Assembly: GCA_031761405.1 (NCBI GenBank)
Contig: JASEVX010000001.1
Location: 47,911,102-47,975,101 of the forward strand
Length of the DNA stretch: 64,000 nucleotides
Source of the DNA: Serripes groenlandicus
Taxonomy: Eukaryota > Mollusca > Bivalvia > Cardiida > Cardiidae
Reading direction: 5' to 3'
The translations under genes and the position numbers were made by a program. This document shows positions 41,901-53,384 of this stretch, in pieces (positions within the stretch are counted from its first letter, which is position 1; the number at the start of each line of letters is the position of its first letter). Under the pieces are notes generated by a model that was not told the DNA's origin, ran no database searches, and saw only the letters and a list, made by a program, of their open reading frames with translations.

Positions 41901-44900
41901 GGGTTCTTTTTCCATATATACAACATTTATGGAGCAAACGACTTTGATAACATCTGGACAAAAATGTGAACAATCTCTGAAAATGAAAATAAATAACTTA
42001 ATCAAGTTGAAAACATTGCGACAAAAAGAGAAATTTCTTCTTTTGTCACATTTTTTCAAAAGTCGTCTGCTCCAGAGGAGTCAGAAAGTGTCTATATGTA
42101 GGAAAGGGTTAATCATACCTATCAATTACAAACAGAGTTCTGTAACCTTTTCAACTTGCAGACCACTTTTGAAAACATGATGAGCTATTTCTTCTTTTAC
42201 CACAAAATGTTCTATTCATTAATTTTATTGTTTGTGAGAAACAATTAAACCCTTCAAGAAGGTGTCTACCTGAAGAACAATCCTGATAACTTTTGGAAGA
42301 AATTTCCCCAAAAGTATAGCAGTAGATGTCATTTAACCCTTTCCAACAAGCAGACACTTTCTTATGCATTTGCTGCAAACAACTTTTGAAAACATTTTGG
42401 CAAAAGGAGAAGTTGCTCAGCTGAAGATTTGTTGAAAGTGATAAAGGGTTACATGAGCAATGATGCATTGAGAAATGATCCCCATGTGACTTCATGTCAA
42501 GGCAGGAGAGTCCAGTTTTTTGCTAAACAACAAGTATCCAAAAATACAGGCTTAAAGTTGTTAAACTTTACCAAGTCATCCTTGTATTAAATGCATCAAA
42601 TCTGCAACAGACAACTTTAAAATGGGGCAAAAATTTGGAAATTATCTGAAATGAAAGTTCTAAACATTGTTACAAAAGGAGATATTGTTCATTTTGAGCA
42701 ATTTCTCCTTTTACTACAATGCTTTCAAGGTTGTCTGAAAGTGAGAATGGTTTAAGTGAAAGTTTCAAAAGAAATATCAAAGCATATCTAACCTTGGGGG
42801 CATAACCTCATGCTCCACTGAAAAATAAAATGAAAAATAATAAATAATGGTGTTTTGTACTTAGATGACAATATTATAATACATGTACAACTTTAATATT
42901 TTCTATAAAAAGATGTTCAACAGTTTAGCTGGTACGACACTGTTAAAGTCATTTGCTTTGAAAATATTTGAGCAAAAGAATGTACTATCTGGAAAGGTGA
43001 AAGTAAGATTTGAGAACCCACAACAAAGGGTTTTAATGTCATATAAGGATTTCAGAACATGAAAAATGCCCCTTATCTAGAGCTCTGCTTGACTGAAGGT
43101 TACAGGTTTTGCTAGTGATCATTGTTGGAAATAGCAGTATCAAGGGAAGTATCCTGTTGTGTCCTTTAACATTGATTTTCGCACATTCGCATTTGGATAT
43201 GAAGAAGAGTGGTCAAAAAATATTATTTTATTTTAGAAAAGTATCAACATAAACAAAAACAAGAGCTGTCGGAGGACAGCGCGCTCGACTATTCCAACGC
43301 TTATTTAAGTTACAGAGATAATGGACTCTAATGTAGTTGCATGCAAAACATTAACCACAATTTCTTAGTGGGTGATAATTTGCATTATATGCAGGATAGT
43401 GTTATTTAACATGATTATTTTCATAGGTGTGATGGTTAGATAGGGTTGTATAACCTTTCAATGGAATGCATCAAGTAGTTACTAAGATATGGACTCTTAA
43501 TGTAGTTGCACGCAAACCTTTAACCATAATTTCTAAGTAAAAAAAGGGCAACAATTTGCACCATATACAGGATAGATTTATCTTAATTGGTTGTGTTTAT
43601 AGTTGTGCACTTGGGAAAGGTTGTATGAAGTTTCAATACAATTTTTCAAGTTGTTACTGAGATTACACTCTAAATGTAGTTGCAAAACTTTAACCAGAAT
43701 TTCTAAGTCCAAAAAGGCCATAACTTGCATAAAATGCAGGATAGAGTTATCATACTTGATAATCTACACAGGTGTGATAGTTGGGTAGGGTTGTAGAAAG
43801 TTTCAATGCAAAGCATCAAGTAAATACTGAGATATGGACTCTTAATTTAGTTGCACGCAAAACTTTAACCAGAATTTCTAAGTAAAAAAAATGCCATAAC
43901 TTGCATAAAATGCAGGATAGAGTTATCTAACTTGATAATCTACATAGGTGTGATAGTTGGGTAGGGTTGTATAAAGGTTCAATGCAATGCATCGAGTATA
44001 TACTGAGACATGGACTCTTAATTTAGTTGCACGCAAAACTTTAACCAGTATTTCTAAGTAAAAAAAGGGCCATAACTTGCATAAAATGCAGAATAGAGTT
44101 ATCATACTTGATAATCTACACAGGTGTAATAGTTGGGTATGGTTGTAGAAAGTTTCAATGCAATGCATCAAGTATATACTGAGATATGGACTCTTAATTT
44201 AGTTGCACGCAAAACTTTAACCATAATTTCTTAGTAAACAAAAGTGCCATAACTTGCCTAAAATGCAGGATAGCGTTATCTAACTTGTTAATCTACATAG
44301 GTGTAATAGTTGGGTAGGGTTGTAAAAAGGTTCAATAAAATGCATCAAGTATATACTGAGATATGGACTCTTAATTTAGTTGCATGCAAAACTTTAACCA
44401 GAATTTCTAAGTAAAAAAAGGGCCATAACTTGCATAAAATGCAGGATAGAGTTATCTTAGATGATAATCTACACAGGTGTGATAGTTGGGTAGGGTTGTA
44501 GAAAGTTTCAATGCAATGCATCAAGTAAATACTGAGATATGGACTCTTAATTTAGTTGCACGCAAAACTTTAACCAGAATGTCTAAGTAAAAAAAGGGCC
44601 ATAACTTGCATAAAATGCAGGATAGAGTTATCTAACTTGATAATCTACATAGGTGTGATAGTTGGGTAGTGCTGTATAAAGTTTCAATGCAATACATATA
44701 GTATTTAAGAACTTGCATGCAAAACCTTAACCAAAGTGTGACGTGGACGCCAACGCCGACGCCAGGGTGAGTAGTATAGCTCTCATATTCTTCGAATAGT
44801 CGAGCTAAAGAAAGGCTCAAATATATGCCTATTTATCGGGAGTATAAGGGCCATGAACGTCAAAACGCTTTCTCCTCAGTTTGTGACCTAGTAACCAGAA

Positions 44901-46284
44901 GTAAAATTAGAAAAGCGCTTTCATGACATTGCAAGTATGCAGACAAAATATGTCGCTCGAAAATTTGATTTCTTATACGTGACGTATAGACTCTACAAGT
45001 GCAAGGGCCGAGTATACTTTAATCCTTGCATTTATCACTTTTCTGTATATATCAATCATGTGGAAAAATGAGAAAGTCAAGAACATGGATAGGTGAACTG
45101 GTAGCAGTGATATTACTGAATATTTGTTGAAAAAGGCTTTCAGCCGAATTCAATCAATCAGTGTTTGGAATACTAAATGTGTGTGTATTTTTTGGTTGTT
45201 TTGATATATAGTACAGTGAACTCGACAGTTCCGGGTCAGTAACCAAATTAACGAATCTTGTCTCTTTGAAAAGAAAGTTGAGAGAAACAAAACTACATAA
45301 AATGTTAAACAAATACTTCCTCCCCACGATGATATAATTCAACAATTATACAAATTTGTTAAAATGTTTCTTTAGTGTCTGCAATTGCAAGCTGTAAATT
45401 TTACAGTTTCGGGTCGAACTTGCCATTTCCGGGTCACGTGACAAAGGTTTATTTCTGTTATCAGGGGTAACCCCAAACAGCTGTTTTTTAATAACAAGAT
45501 GTTCATTTAACATTTTTATTAAAATAATATGAAAAAAAAGAACTAAAAGATATCACTTGCAATTACCTATTGCCGCGAAAAACAGAACAGTGATGGGGCT
45601 AAATTTACAGTACACACTTTCATGCACGAAAACTGATGAAATTGTTAACCAACTTGTAAATTTTAATTAACAAATTTTTAACATTGATTTATCACCATAA
45701 GCTTTAAATTATTCTTAAAAAGTTCCCAAAATAGTTTTACTAGGCCTAATAAATTGATAATTTTGAGAAATTCCTTTTGGCTGACCCGAAAGTGTGGTAT
45801 GTGAACTAGGTCAAATTTATCCGCTAGTTTGGCATAAACAACTTCGACAGGTCAATAAAAGATATATATATCTTGTTCAGTAGTAAATAACCTATACATG
45901 TATGTGCAATACATAACTGTATTACTGAAATTATGGCTACAATCAGCAATTTACGCTGTGACAGGTAAATAAAAATATTGAGATTTTGCTTTCGCGGGAA
46001 TCGATGCAGTCATGTGTTTCGAGATTACCACATCCGTTCTTGAAATGACAACGTCCTAAATCGAAGTGAAACTAGCCAAGCTAACGAGAAATATGACTTG
46101 ATAATCAAATTGTCAAAATACTGTATCATTCTTGAATACTAAACATTTTTTTCCAAATTTGACCCGGAATTGTCGAGTTCACTGTAACCTATAACTGATA
46201 ACTCGCAGGTGTCAGAGCTAAAAACTCAAACTTCAAAATGACGAGATCTTACCAGTAAACGATTTTCACTTTTAACTTGCCCAT
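38860..46284 (-). CDS. SELENOW: Selenoprotein W, five coding exons, complete
   Basis: Coding join on the minus strand: 46284-46253, 42817-42793, 40950-40897, 40470-40396, 38931-38860. All introns are GT..AG and the phases agree. The product is 85 residues, close to the usual ~87 of the family. It begins [19 protein letters not shown], where U is the in-frame TGA at 42810-42808, giving the C-x-x-U redox motif of the Rdx/thioredoxin-like fold. Further family blocks are [30 protein letters not shown] and a final [14 protein letters not shown] before TAG. SelW is a small cytosolic selenoprotein, thought to act in thiol redox control with glutathione or 14-3-3 partners (family knowledge). Translation as Sec needs a SECIS element in the 3' UTR, which I could not pin down by eye. 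The introns hold a Helentron-like element, a Tc1/mariner-like element and foldback DNA. Confidence 0.93.
38960..40110. repeat. Partial and old TTAA MITE copies in SELENOW intron 4
   Basis: Fragments at about 38985-39165, 39220-39629 (TTAACCCTTTCCCACATAA to ATGTGGGAAAGGGTTAA, with an insertion) and 39975-40110 (TTGGGAAAGGGTTAA end). Each retains parts of the GAAATTGCTC..GAGCAATTTC centre or a terminal repeat. Confidence 0.6.
40131..40384. mobile_element. Foldback element with a near-perfect central hairpin
   Basis: The outer arms AAGGGCTTTGCGTGAAAC and GTTTCATGCCAAGCCCT pair imperfectly. The centre 40208-40274 forms GTAAACAATG, a C/C mismatch, a perfect 20-bp stem (40219-40238 with 40244-40263) and the 5-nt loop AGAAC. 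It lies in the SELENOW intron, 11 bp beyond the donor of exon 4. Confidence 0.85.
40396..40470 (-). CDS. SELENOW: SELENOW exon 4
   Basis: 25 codons, [20 protein letters not shown] followed by VHSKE. Acceptor TTTCCAG, donor GAG|GTATGT. It carries the G-E-G-T-P-x-A-T-G-x-F-E-V block diagnostic of the SelW family. Confidence 0.94.
40515..40762. repeat. Old MITE fragment and SINE family 1 tail fragment
   Basis: About 40515-40693 holds a degraded MITE (CCCTTTTTCCACATATAG to ACATGTGGAAAAGAGTTA). 40723-40762 reversed matches the SINE 3' end (ATGACTGAAAAATTGTTGAA). Confidence 0.55.
40897..40950 (-). CDS. SELENOW: SELENOW exon 3
   Basis: 18 codons, [18 protein letters not shown]. Acceptor TTTCAG, donor ATT|GTAAGT. 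Corresponds to the first helix after the redox motif. Confidence 0.92.
41346..41624 (-). mobile_element. SINE family 1, near-full-length, minus strand
   Basis: On the minus strand the tRNA-like head contains GGTAGCTCTGTCGGTAGTA and GTGGGTTAAAACCCCAG. The body includes GAGTACTGGTGTGAGAAAGC. The tail is CAAGCAATCAAG. It lies in SELENOW intron 2. Confidence 0.8.
41730..42760. repeat. Partial and old TTAA MITE copies in SELENOW intron 2
   Basis: Fragments at about 41730-42110 (ends ATGTAGGAAAGGGTTAA), 42140-42250, 42333-42455 (TTAACCCTTTCCAACAAGC to GATAAAGGGTTA) and 42570-42755 (central GAGCAATTTCTCC). Confidence 0.55.
42793..42817 (-). CDS. SELENOW: SELENOW exon 2: 25-nt micro-exon with Sec codon
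   Basis: Minus strand: CAG|T GGA GCA TGA GGT TAT GCC CCC AAG|GTTAGA. With TG from exon 1 it reads Cys-Gly-Ala-Sec-Gly-Tyr-Ala-Pro-Lys. The TGA (42810-42808) occupies the selenocysteine position of the family. The donor GTTAGA is weaker than consensus. Confidence 0.92.
43258..44808 (-). mobile_element. Helentron-associated element B, reverse copy of element A
   Basis: Starts AAGAGCTGTCGGAGGACAGC and ends CATATTCTTCGAATAGTCG plus AGCTAAA, mirroring element A. Eight or so ~176-bp units contain CATAACTTGCATAAAATGCA. It is inserted in SELENOW intron 1, ~37 kb from element A. Confidence 0.78.
45056..45168 (+). mobile_element. SINE family 1, 3' fragment
   Basis: GGTGAACTGGTAGCAGTGA and GTTGAAAAAGGC followed by TTCAATCAATCA match the SINE 3' end. 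Confidence 0.55.
45214..46184. mobile_element. Non-autonomous Tc1/mariner-like element in SELENOW intron 1
   Basis: Left end CAGTGAACTCGACAGTTCCG and right end CGGAATTGTCGAGTTCACTG are inverted repeats of ~27 bp with one mismatch. TA dinucleotides flank both sides (45212-45213, 46185-46186). Secondary copies of CCGGGTC lie inside. No transposase ORF. The right end is only 68 bp from the donor of SELENOW exon 1. Confidence 0.82.
46253..46284 (-). CDS. SELENOW: SELENOW exon 1 with start codon
   Basis: ATG at 46284-46282 encodes [10 protein letters not shown] plus the first two bases of Cys; donor CTG|GTAAGA. The strand beta1 pattern KVKIVYC is the family N-terminus. 5' UTR sequence upstream (46285 to about 46530) is CAA-rich on the coding strand. 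An overlapping 80-codon ORF in another frame (46468-46226) could act as an upstream ORF but is not conserved-looking. Confidence 0.9.
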
Positions 46285-46529
46285 AGCTGTGGTAAATGTT
46301 TCTTAACGAAACAGGATTTCGTTTTTCTTCGTCAACAGGTGTGATTTCAGCCAGAAACCTTTTAGAATTGACAGGAAGTTGATTGTTGTTCCTGTTGTTG
46401 TTCTTCTTCTTCTTTGCAGGAAGTTGATGGTTGTTTCTGTGTTGTTGTTGTCCACTAGAGTCCTCCAATCAAAAAAGGCCCCAAATTCCGACTTGGGACA
46501 AAAAACGTATTTTCCCCCTACGATCTCCA

Positions 46530-47884
46530 TATATTCATGAACTCTTCTTTTTTAAAAATTCGATTTAAATATAAAAAAAGTATACGGTTAAACATAATAT
46601 AGGCTAATGTCCTTAGACAGGAATTAACTGAAATTCATGCTTTCCACTGGATAAGCAAATCATAATTATCAATAGAGTGATTAGGATGAAGCAGAAACTG
46701 AATAAGATAACGCTTGCCTTAACCTGGACAGGGACCTGACATATATGTGTCTGTAGATGCTATTCAAAGTTTCTGCTCGCCTGTGCTCGCCAAATAGTTC
46801 AATCGGAACGGCGAGTTATCTACGTCCCCTGGCGAGGTAAAACAAAACCTATCAATGAATTAATTCAAAGTTCACTTTTGTGAACAGTGTTCAATCAGAT
46901 GGACCATTATATGTGCAACCGCATAGTCTGATCAAGATGTATACATTCCTTTGGGATTTTCCACTCTGTAAGCGACGCGAGTACTGGATAGTCTGGATAA
47001 AGCACGGTTGAATCTAAGTTCCAGGCAAAAATAATTGAAAATGCTTTGGAGCATATTAGTATAAGATATACTGGGATTATCAGTTGTAGGGAAGTAGTAT
47101 AATAACAAATGAAATACTCCAAAATAAATGATTTAAGCCATTATTTAAATATATTATTAAACCACTTTACATGATATCATTTATTATCTATGTAGTGAGA
47201 TTCTTTTTTGTAACAATAGAAGACTCTACCGATGAAGAGAAACTAAGGTGTAAAATAAAATATTAATAAAAAGAAATAATGGACGATCACATTAAGTTTT
47301 TAATGAAAACAAACGATCAGTAAAATTAAGGAGGACCGAAAGTAACGTATCACATAATTAAAAAGTAAGAAAAACAATCACTTAAAGGACATATAGAAGC
47401 TTATGAGTATGTTCCCGGTACATCTTTTAACAATATGGTCTTTAATACTATATAAAGTAGGAAGCAAAAATCGAGCTTAGTTAACATAAGCACGGACTAC
47501 TAATATGTATTAGTATTCCAGATATAATCTGAAAGCTTGTTTCGCAATCGATGTAAAATAAATAAGTTTAAATTACTGTAAGACTAAATTGTTCAAATAT
47601 TACTTACATAATACTACATGTTATCTGGTTAAGATATCACATGGAGAAATACAATTGTCAACATTTTCACATTTTGTAGCAAATAAAACATCATAGTCAC
47701 ATTTGGCACATAAACAAAACATACATATTCTGAAAGCTGAAACATTCAACTAAAGTAACAAAATACATTGAACAACTGGAATTTCTTTCTTATTTAAATA
47801 ACGACCGGTTTTAACAGACACAGGTATTGTGATCATTAATAGACAGCTAGACTTGGGTAATTAGAGCTTTTGTCGGCATTTTAC
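46530..47884. other. Non-coding region upstream of SELENOW
   Basis: AT-rich; a dispersed repeat fragment lies at about 46870-46950 (GTGAACAGTGTTCAATCAG). The SELENOW promoter should lie near its left edge, but no TATA box or initiator could be assigned with confidence. Confidence 0.4.
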
Positions 47885-48015
47885 CTTAATTCTGTAAACT
47901 GAAGCTTCGATCAATCCAAGTGCGAGATCATTCACATCACAAGAAAGAAACACCCCATCAAAAAGAACTACATTGTCCATGGTCAGTAGCTTAACCCCAC
48001 CAAATCCGAAAGTAT
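47885..48015 (-). CDS. Possible coding exon of an unidentified gene
   Basis: Minus strand reads DTFGFGGVKLLTMDNVVLFD, then GVFLSCDVNDLALGLIEASV and YRIK. A CAAG acceptor lies just before and an AAG|GTAAAA donor just after. Composition is protein-like and open through this interval. No family recognised. It abuts a tandem repeat, so it could be part of a repeat instead. Confidence 0.25.
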
Positions 48016-48600
48016 CTTGGAGTACATATAAGGAAAACAAGCTCCATTCCCTGGCACCATGTCTTCCAACGGATCGGAATAATTTGAACAATCTTGGTAG
48101 AGGGTCACCCAAGGAACATTTTTGCAAAATATTATTCAAATCGGGCCTGTACCTTTGGACAAGATGTTTTTTGGTTTTTTTAAGTTGGCATTTCCTCCAT
48201 TTTCTGATTCCACACTTACCCAAGTTTTTACTTTATACGTATATAAGGAAAAAAAGCTCCTCCCCCTGTCGCAATGTCTGTTAACGGATCGGAATTATTT
48301 GTGCAATCTTGGTAGAGCGTCAGCCAAGGAATATCTGTGCAAAATAATTTTCAAATCGGGCCTGTACCTTTTGGAGAAGAAGATTTTTAAGGTTTTGGCA
48401 TTCCCCCAATTTCTGATTTCACACTAACCTAAGTTCTGGATGGAATAGTTTGAAAGGGCACCACCAAAGTAACATTACTGTCACTTTTAATCAACATTGG
48501 CACGGTTGATTAGCAGGAGATGTTGTTTGTAGGAAAATGTGAACAGACGACGACATCGACGGACACCGGACGGTTAAGAGATCACAAAAGGGTGAGCTAA
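48016..48600 (+). repeat. Tandem repeat with ~230-bp spacing, mobile-element tail
   Basis: Two units share TATAAGGAAAA, AACGGATCGGAAT, CAATCTTGGTAGAG and CAAATCGGGCCTGTACCTTT. The right edge GACGACGACATCGACGGACA with GGGTGAGCTAA is typical of the tail of such molluscan repeats. Confidence 0.6.
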
Positions 48601-48977
48601 AAAAGGCCTGCACATTTGAAACAAAGGATGTGGCAGCGCCTTTGTCGACCCATATTTAAATATGCATCCACCGCATGTAATCCACACCAATATGTGGAAG
48701 CCAACTAGAGGAGAGCTGCCAGATGTCCTGACCACCAGCAGCACATCTAATATGATCGCCTCCCTTGACTGGCAAGAGCCTACAGCAGAGACGCAGCCAA
48801 GCGAAGCTGAGAATTGCGTGTCATATTCTATACAACCTCATAGACATTCCTGTAGCACAATACCTGCATTCAGCTACAGTAGCATCCAGAGGCAATACCA
48901 CTCGCTATAGTGTCCCCTTTTGCAATACAGAATAGTTATGCTCCACGCTATTTCCGTCCGCCATAAGTAAATGGAAC

Positions 48978-49330
<353 letters not shown>

Positions 49331-49334
49331 TGTA

Positions 49335-50388
49335 CGAAGGGCATTCTGAAAGTTCTGATAAAGGCGTATGACCATGCTTATAAATTATCGTTTGTTATGA
49401 AAGTTATGTCCATGGGAAAGCATAGCCATGTCTAGCGGTGCAATAATTTCTTCGTGCAACGTGCTGGTCACATAGGCGTAGTGTATTCAATTAGGTGCAG
49501 TTATCGACATTGCTAGTTACATAGGGGTCTGGCACGCTAAAACAATAGAAATATATTATATATATAGAGGATACATTTTTTTAAATAGCGTGCCAGGCCA
49601 ATATGGTATTCCCTTGGTATAAAAAATACGGTCGTTGCTTAATTATTCGCCGCATGAAATCAAAGCCGATTTAGATAAGGTATATGGGAACGATGCTCTA
49701 TCGTATCCTACCATTGCAATATGGTCAGCTCTATTTAAAGATGGCAGGCAAACGGTTGAAGATGATCAACGTAAACGACATTTTGTGAATACGACGAAAT
49801 CGCCGTTAAAATAGCAGTCGAGGAGGATGCGCGTTGCACTGTGGAAGAGTTAGCAGGCATATTTGGCATTAGTTTGGGCGGTTTTCACAATGTTAATGAA
49901 GAGACTTAACCTCGGAAGAGTTGCGACCGATAGATCACCCATTTGCTGACTGACCAACACAACAGGAGCGGGTAAAATTTACCACGGACTTATTGAGCGT
50001 GTATGAAAATTGCGGGGGGGGGGGGAGTACATTATTTCATTACAGACCATCGGACTTCATACTTTTGCTCACCAAATGGCGAGGTAAACAACGCCATAAA
50101 AATGTCATACTTTGCCACATCCCCTGTAAATTCCAGACCTGTCACCATGTGACTTTTGGCTGGATCCACACATCAAGCAGTGTATCAGGTAACCCGCACA
50201 GCTTTGTGGGCCTGTCGTATACCAATGCGCTAACACTATATAGGTCGGACTATATTCTGAATGGATCAAATCAAACGCCTGAAAATTTGAAATAATGTGT
50301 ACAGGTCAAAGGAGAGTACTTGGCAGATTTTACCAACTTAAGTATTATAAATCCGCATCTATTATCAGATCTTTCGGAATGCCTCTTG
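49335..50388 (+). mobile_element. Decayed mariner element
   Basis: Left end CGAAGGGCATTCTGAAAG and right end CTTTCGGAATGCCTCTTG are inverted repeats flanked by TA (49333-49334, 50389-50390). The ~1.05-kb length is below a typical 1.3-kb mariner. It abuts the GA microsatellite. Confidence 0.85.
49656..50230 (+). pseudogene. mariner transposase remnant
   Basis: First frame: IKADLDKVYGNDALSYPTIA, then IWSALFKDGRQTVEDDQRKR, matching the N-terminal helix-turn-helix part of mariner transposases. Later frames give VEEDARCTVEELAGIFGIS, LNLGRVATDRSP and VKFTTDLLSVYENC, each in a different frame. GKQRHKNV matches the region after the first catalytic Asp. Several frameshifts and stops; not functional. 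Confidence 0.82.
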
Positions 50389-50390
50389 TA

Positions 50391-51297
50391 CGTTTCCTAA
50401 AGCAGAGTACTTACCCGAAACGCAAAAAAAATTACTTCAACAAATAAGGAAGATATACATGTAAAGTGCATGTGCCATTGCATACTACTCAGGTAAAAGT
50501 AACTAGAACTTTGTTTCGTTATAAATCAGAGATCCCTTATACCTAGGCTACCTGGTAGAGACGATTTTGTTACGCCTGCGCAAGCGACGACTTCTGGGGG
50601 ATGGGGGTGTAAATATTATAAAGGGAAAACTATCAGTGAGGAGGACACTTTGTCAACGACACGGCTACTGCACCATTGCCGAGGTAAAAATTACCTCTAC
50701 ACCCGCCTGTCAAATTGATCAGCGCCATGTTGGAATAAATTGCATCGTAAACATACAGGTATGAATTTACCTGTAATTTCTAACACCTTCCTGTCGATCT
50801 TAGATTAGAAACCAATTCCATACAGTGTATCGACAGAGGGACTTATGTTTGACTGAATTTAGGAAAATATTCAGAACGATTTGTAAAGTAAACCACGAAA
50901 TGTGTCTTATGTTTACCTTTTGAAAATTCAGGTGATCATAAATTGGGTTGCAATTAGTCATGGGTCAGGAATTACAATTTCCTTGTCATGTCATTGGCGG
51001 TAAACATGAAAGAGGAAACATATTAAGTTAACCAATGTTCACTCAGTGCCCTAGATAACGGACGTTTTTCAAATACAGTACTTGGAATATATCTTGTATA
51101 TAAATTGAAGTATAATTACTTAAAAATCATTTGAAGCATCTGCAAGTGGGAAAGGCTAATAGAAGGAGTGTTGTGGTACTCTATATATCGACGTTACATA
51201 CATGTATTGCATTGTAGGATGCGAACAGTCAAACTATAAAATCGCATTCCGAGTACACAACCTGGACTACTCAAGAGAGGGTTTGTCTAACTAATAC
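50391..51297. other. Non-coding, with a slightly GC-richer island
   Basis: 50540-50770 is richer in G+C than its surroundings and ends near CATACAG|GTATGA, a donor-like site. It could be a 5' untranslated exon or promoter of something on the + strand. An open frame at 50567-50764 matches nothing I know. Confidence 0.3.
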
Positions 51298-51299
51298 TT

Positions 51300-51927
51300 T
51301 AGAGTAAATGGGGTAGAGATTTCGTCTAACTTATAAATAAGAAGGATTATTATGTCTTATAATAATATGTAAATATATGATAAATATCATAATTGTTTAT
51401 AATACGATTTATAGTCCAATGTGTTCTTATATCAATTACAATATGTTGTTATTTATTACAGAACAGAAAAGAATATATTTATTTATGTTTTTCAATGACT
51501 ATGTACATTATATACATCCAAATAAACATTCTGTTCTGCTCTATAAAATGTTGTTATGTTCTGTTAAATATATGTAAATAGTAATAAGAAACAAGTAGAT
51601 AGGAAATAAAAATGTGAATACAGTTATCAATATCATTGTGGGGTAAACTTTAAACCGTAAATGATCGAAAACATTGAGGGAGAGGTCAAAATATCCAAGG
51701 GATGTAAAGAACATTTACTGTAAATATTAAATTAATTGATAACAAATACAAATTAAATTACAAATTAAAATCATAAACTTTTTCAAAATAATTTAAATTG
51801 TTTATTGTCTTTCACTATAATTGGTCAATTAACACCTTACTAGTATAGGTTACTATAACACCTTCATATCGATATAGTAACTATAATCAATAAGTTAGAC
51901 GAAATCTCTACCCCCCCACTTACTCTA
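51300..51927. mobile_element. TIR element, ~630 bp
   Basis: TAGAGATTTCGTCTAACTTA at the left (about 51313-51333) and its inverse TAAGTTAGACGAAATCTCTA at the right (51891-51910). The pairing continues into GAGTAAATGG and CCACTTACTCTA outside. AT-rich interior, no transposase. Confidence 0.7.
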
Positions 51928-52393
51928 TATTATCAGTAAAACGAACAGGTAGTTGGACGAAATCTCCAGAATCCTCAAAAGAATGGTCTAGCTAGCTAGC
52001 TGGTATTGTTTATTGATTTGGTAAACAGTTAAACTTAATAGCACATTTTTTATCCATATCAATTTGCAGCTCCTACCTCATTTGATGTTTGCCTGAAATT
52101 AAATAGCATATATATTTTTTTCCAGATTTTCAAACTTGTTTGTTTGCTTGTTTTTTATAAAAACATGCATAGATCCTTATTATAATTCTTAATCATCACA
52201 TAATAATTTTAAAATGTTTAAATTCGGAACATTTTTTTAAATGTCCCGAATTATAATAAATATAGAAAGAGATCAGCCGTCATCAGTGACTACATTTAAC
52301 ATTTTCTCCTTGTGGTCCTTTAATAGGATTTACTGTGTTGGTTTCTGTCATTCTCGTCTTTAACTCTAACAGACTTTTTAATTATGCCTAAAG

Positions 52394-52639
52394 TTATATT
52401 GCCTTAAGTTTTGTAAAAGAAGAAGCATGACTGTAGCATTCAGATATATTCAGATCATGTATTAGCTGTTGCAACAATGCCATGACTAAAAGCCTTTTAT
52501 ACTCTTTCAGGTGACATGTGATAACTTTTCGTGATACTTTTCGAACCTGTTCAATCATAGAAAAAACTGTCATGGATGGAGGGAGTGTATCTTCTTTACA
52601 GGCCAGCATGACTAACTCCAGCGCGCGGAGTACACCTGT
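52394..52639 (-). CDS. Possible last exon of an unidentified gene, cut by a gap
   Basis: On the minus strand an open frame enters from the poly-C block and reads VLRALELVMLACKEDTLPPS, MTVFSMIEQVRKVSRKVITC, HLKEYKRLLVMALLQQLIHD and then NISECYSHASSFTKLKAI to TAA at 52396-52394. Amphipathic helix-like composition with mixed charged residues looks like a genuine C-terminus. The 5' part is lost in poly-C and the N gap. No family recognised. Confidence 0.4.
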   Translation of the reverse strand, partial: TGVLRALELVMLACKEDTLPPSMTVFSMIEQVRKVSRKVITCHLKEYKRLLVMALLQQLIHDLNISECYSHASSFTKLKAI

Positions 52640-53184
<545 letters not shown>

Positions 53185-53384
53185 NNNNNNNNNNNNNNNN
53201 NNNNNNNNNNNNNNNNNNNNNNNNNNNNNNNNNNNNNNNNNNNNNNNNNNNNNNNNNNNNNNNNNNNNNNNNNNNNNNNNNNNNNNNNNNNNNNNNNNNN
53301 NNNNNNNNNNNNNNNNNNNNNNNNNNNNNNNNNNNNNNNNNNNNNNNNNNNNNNNNNNNNNNNNNNNNNNNNNNNNNNNNNNNN
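53185..53384. other. Assembly gap, 200 N
   Basis: Exactly 200 undetermined bases, a fixed-size gap. The left end of the repeat element at 53385 is missing in it. Confidence 0.99.

Noticed and set aside
46226..46468. 80-residue ORF overlapping the SELENOW start
   Set aside because: CAA-rich, in another frame, no homology recognised. Possibly an upstream ORF but not supported as a gene.
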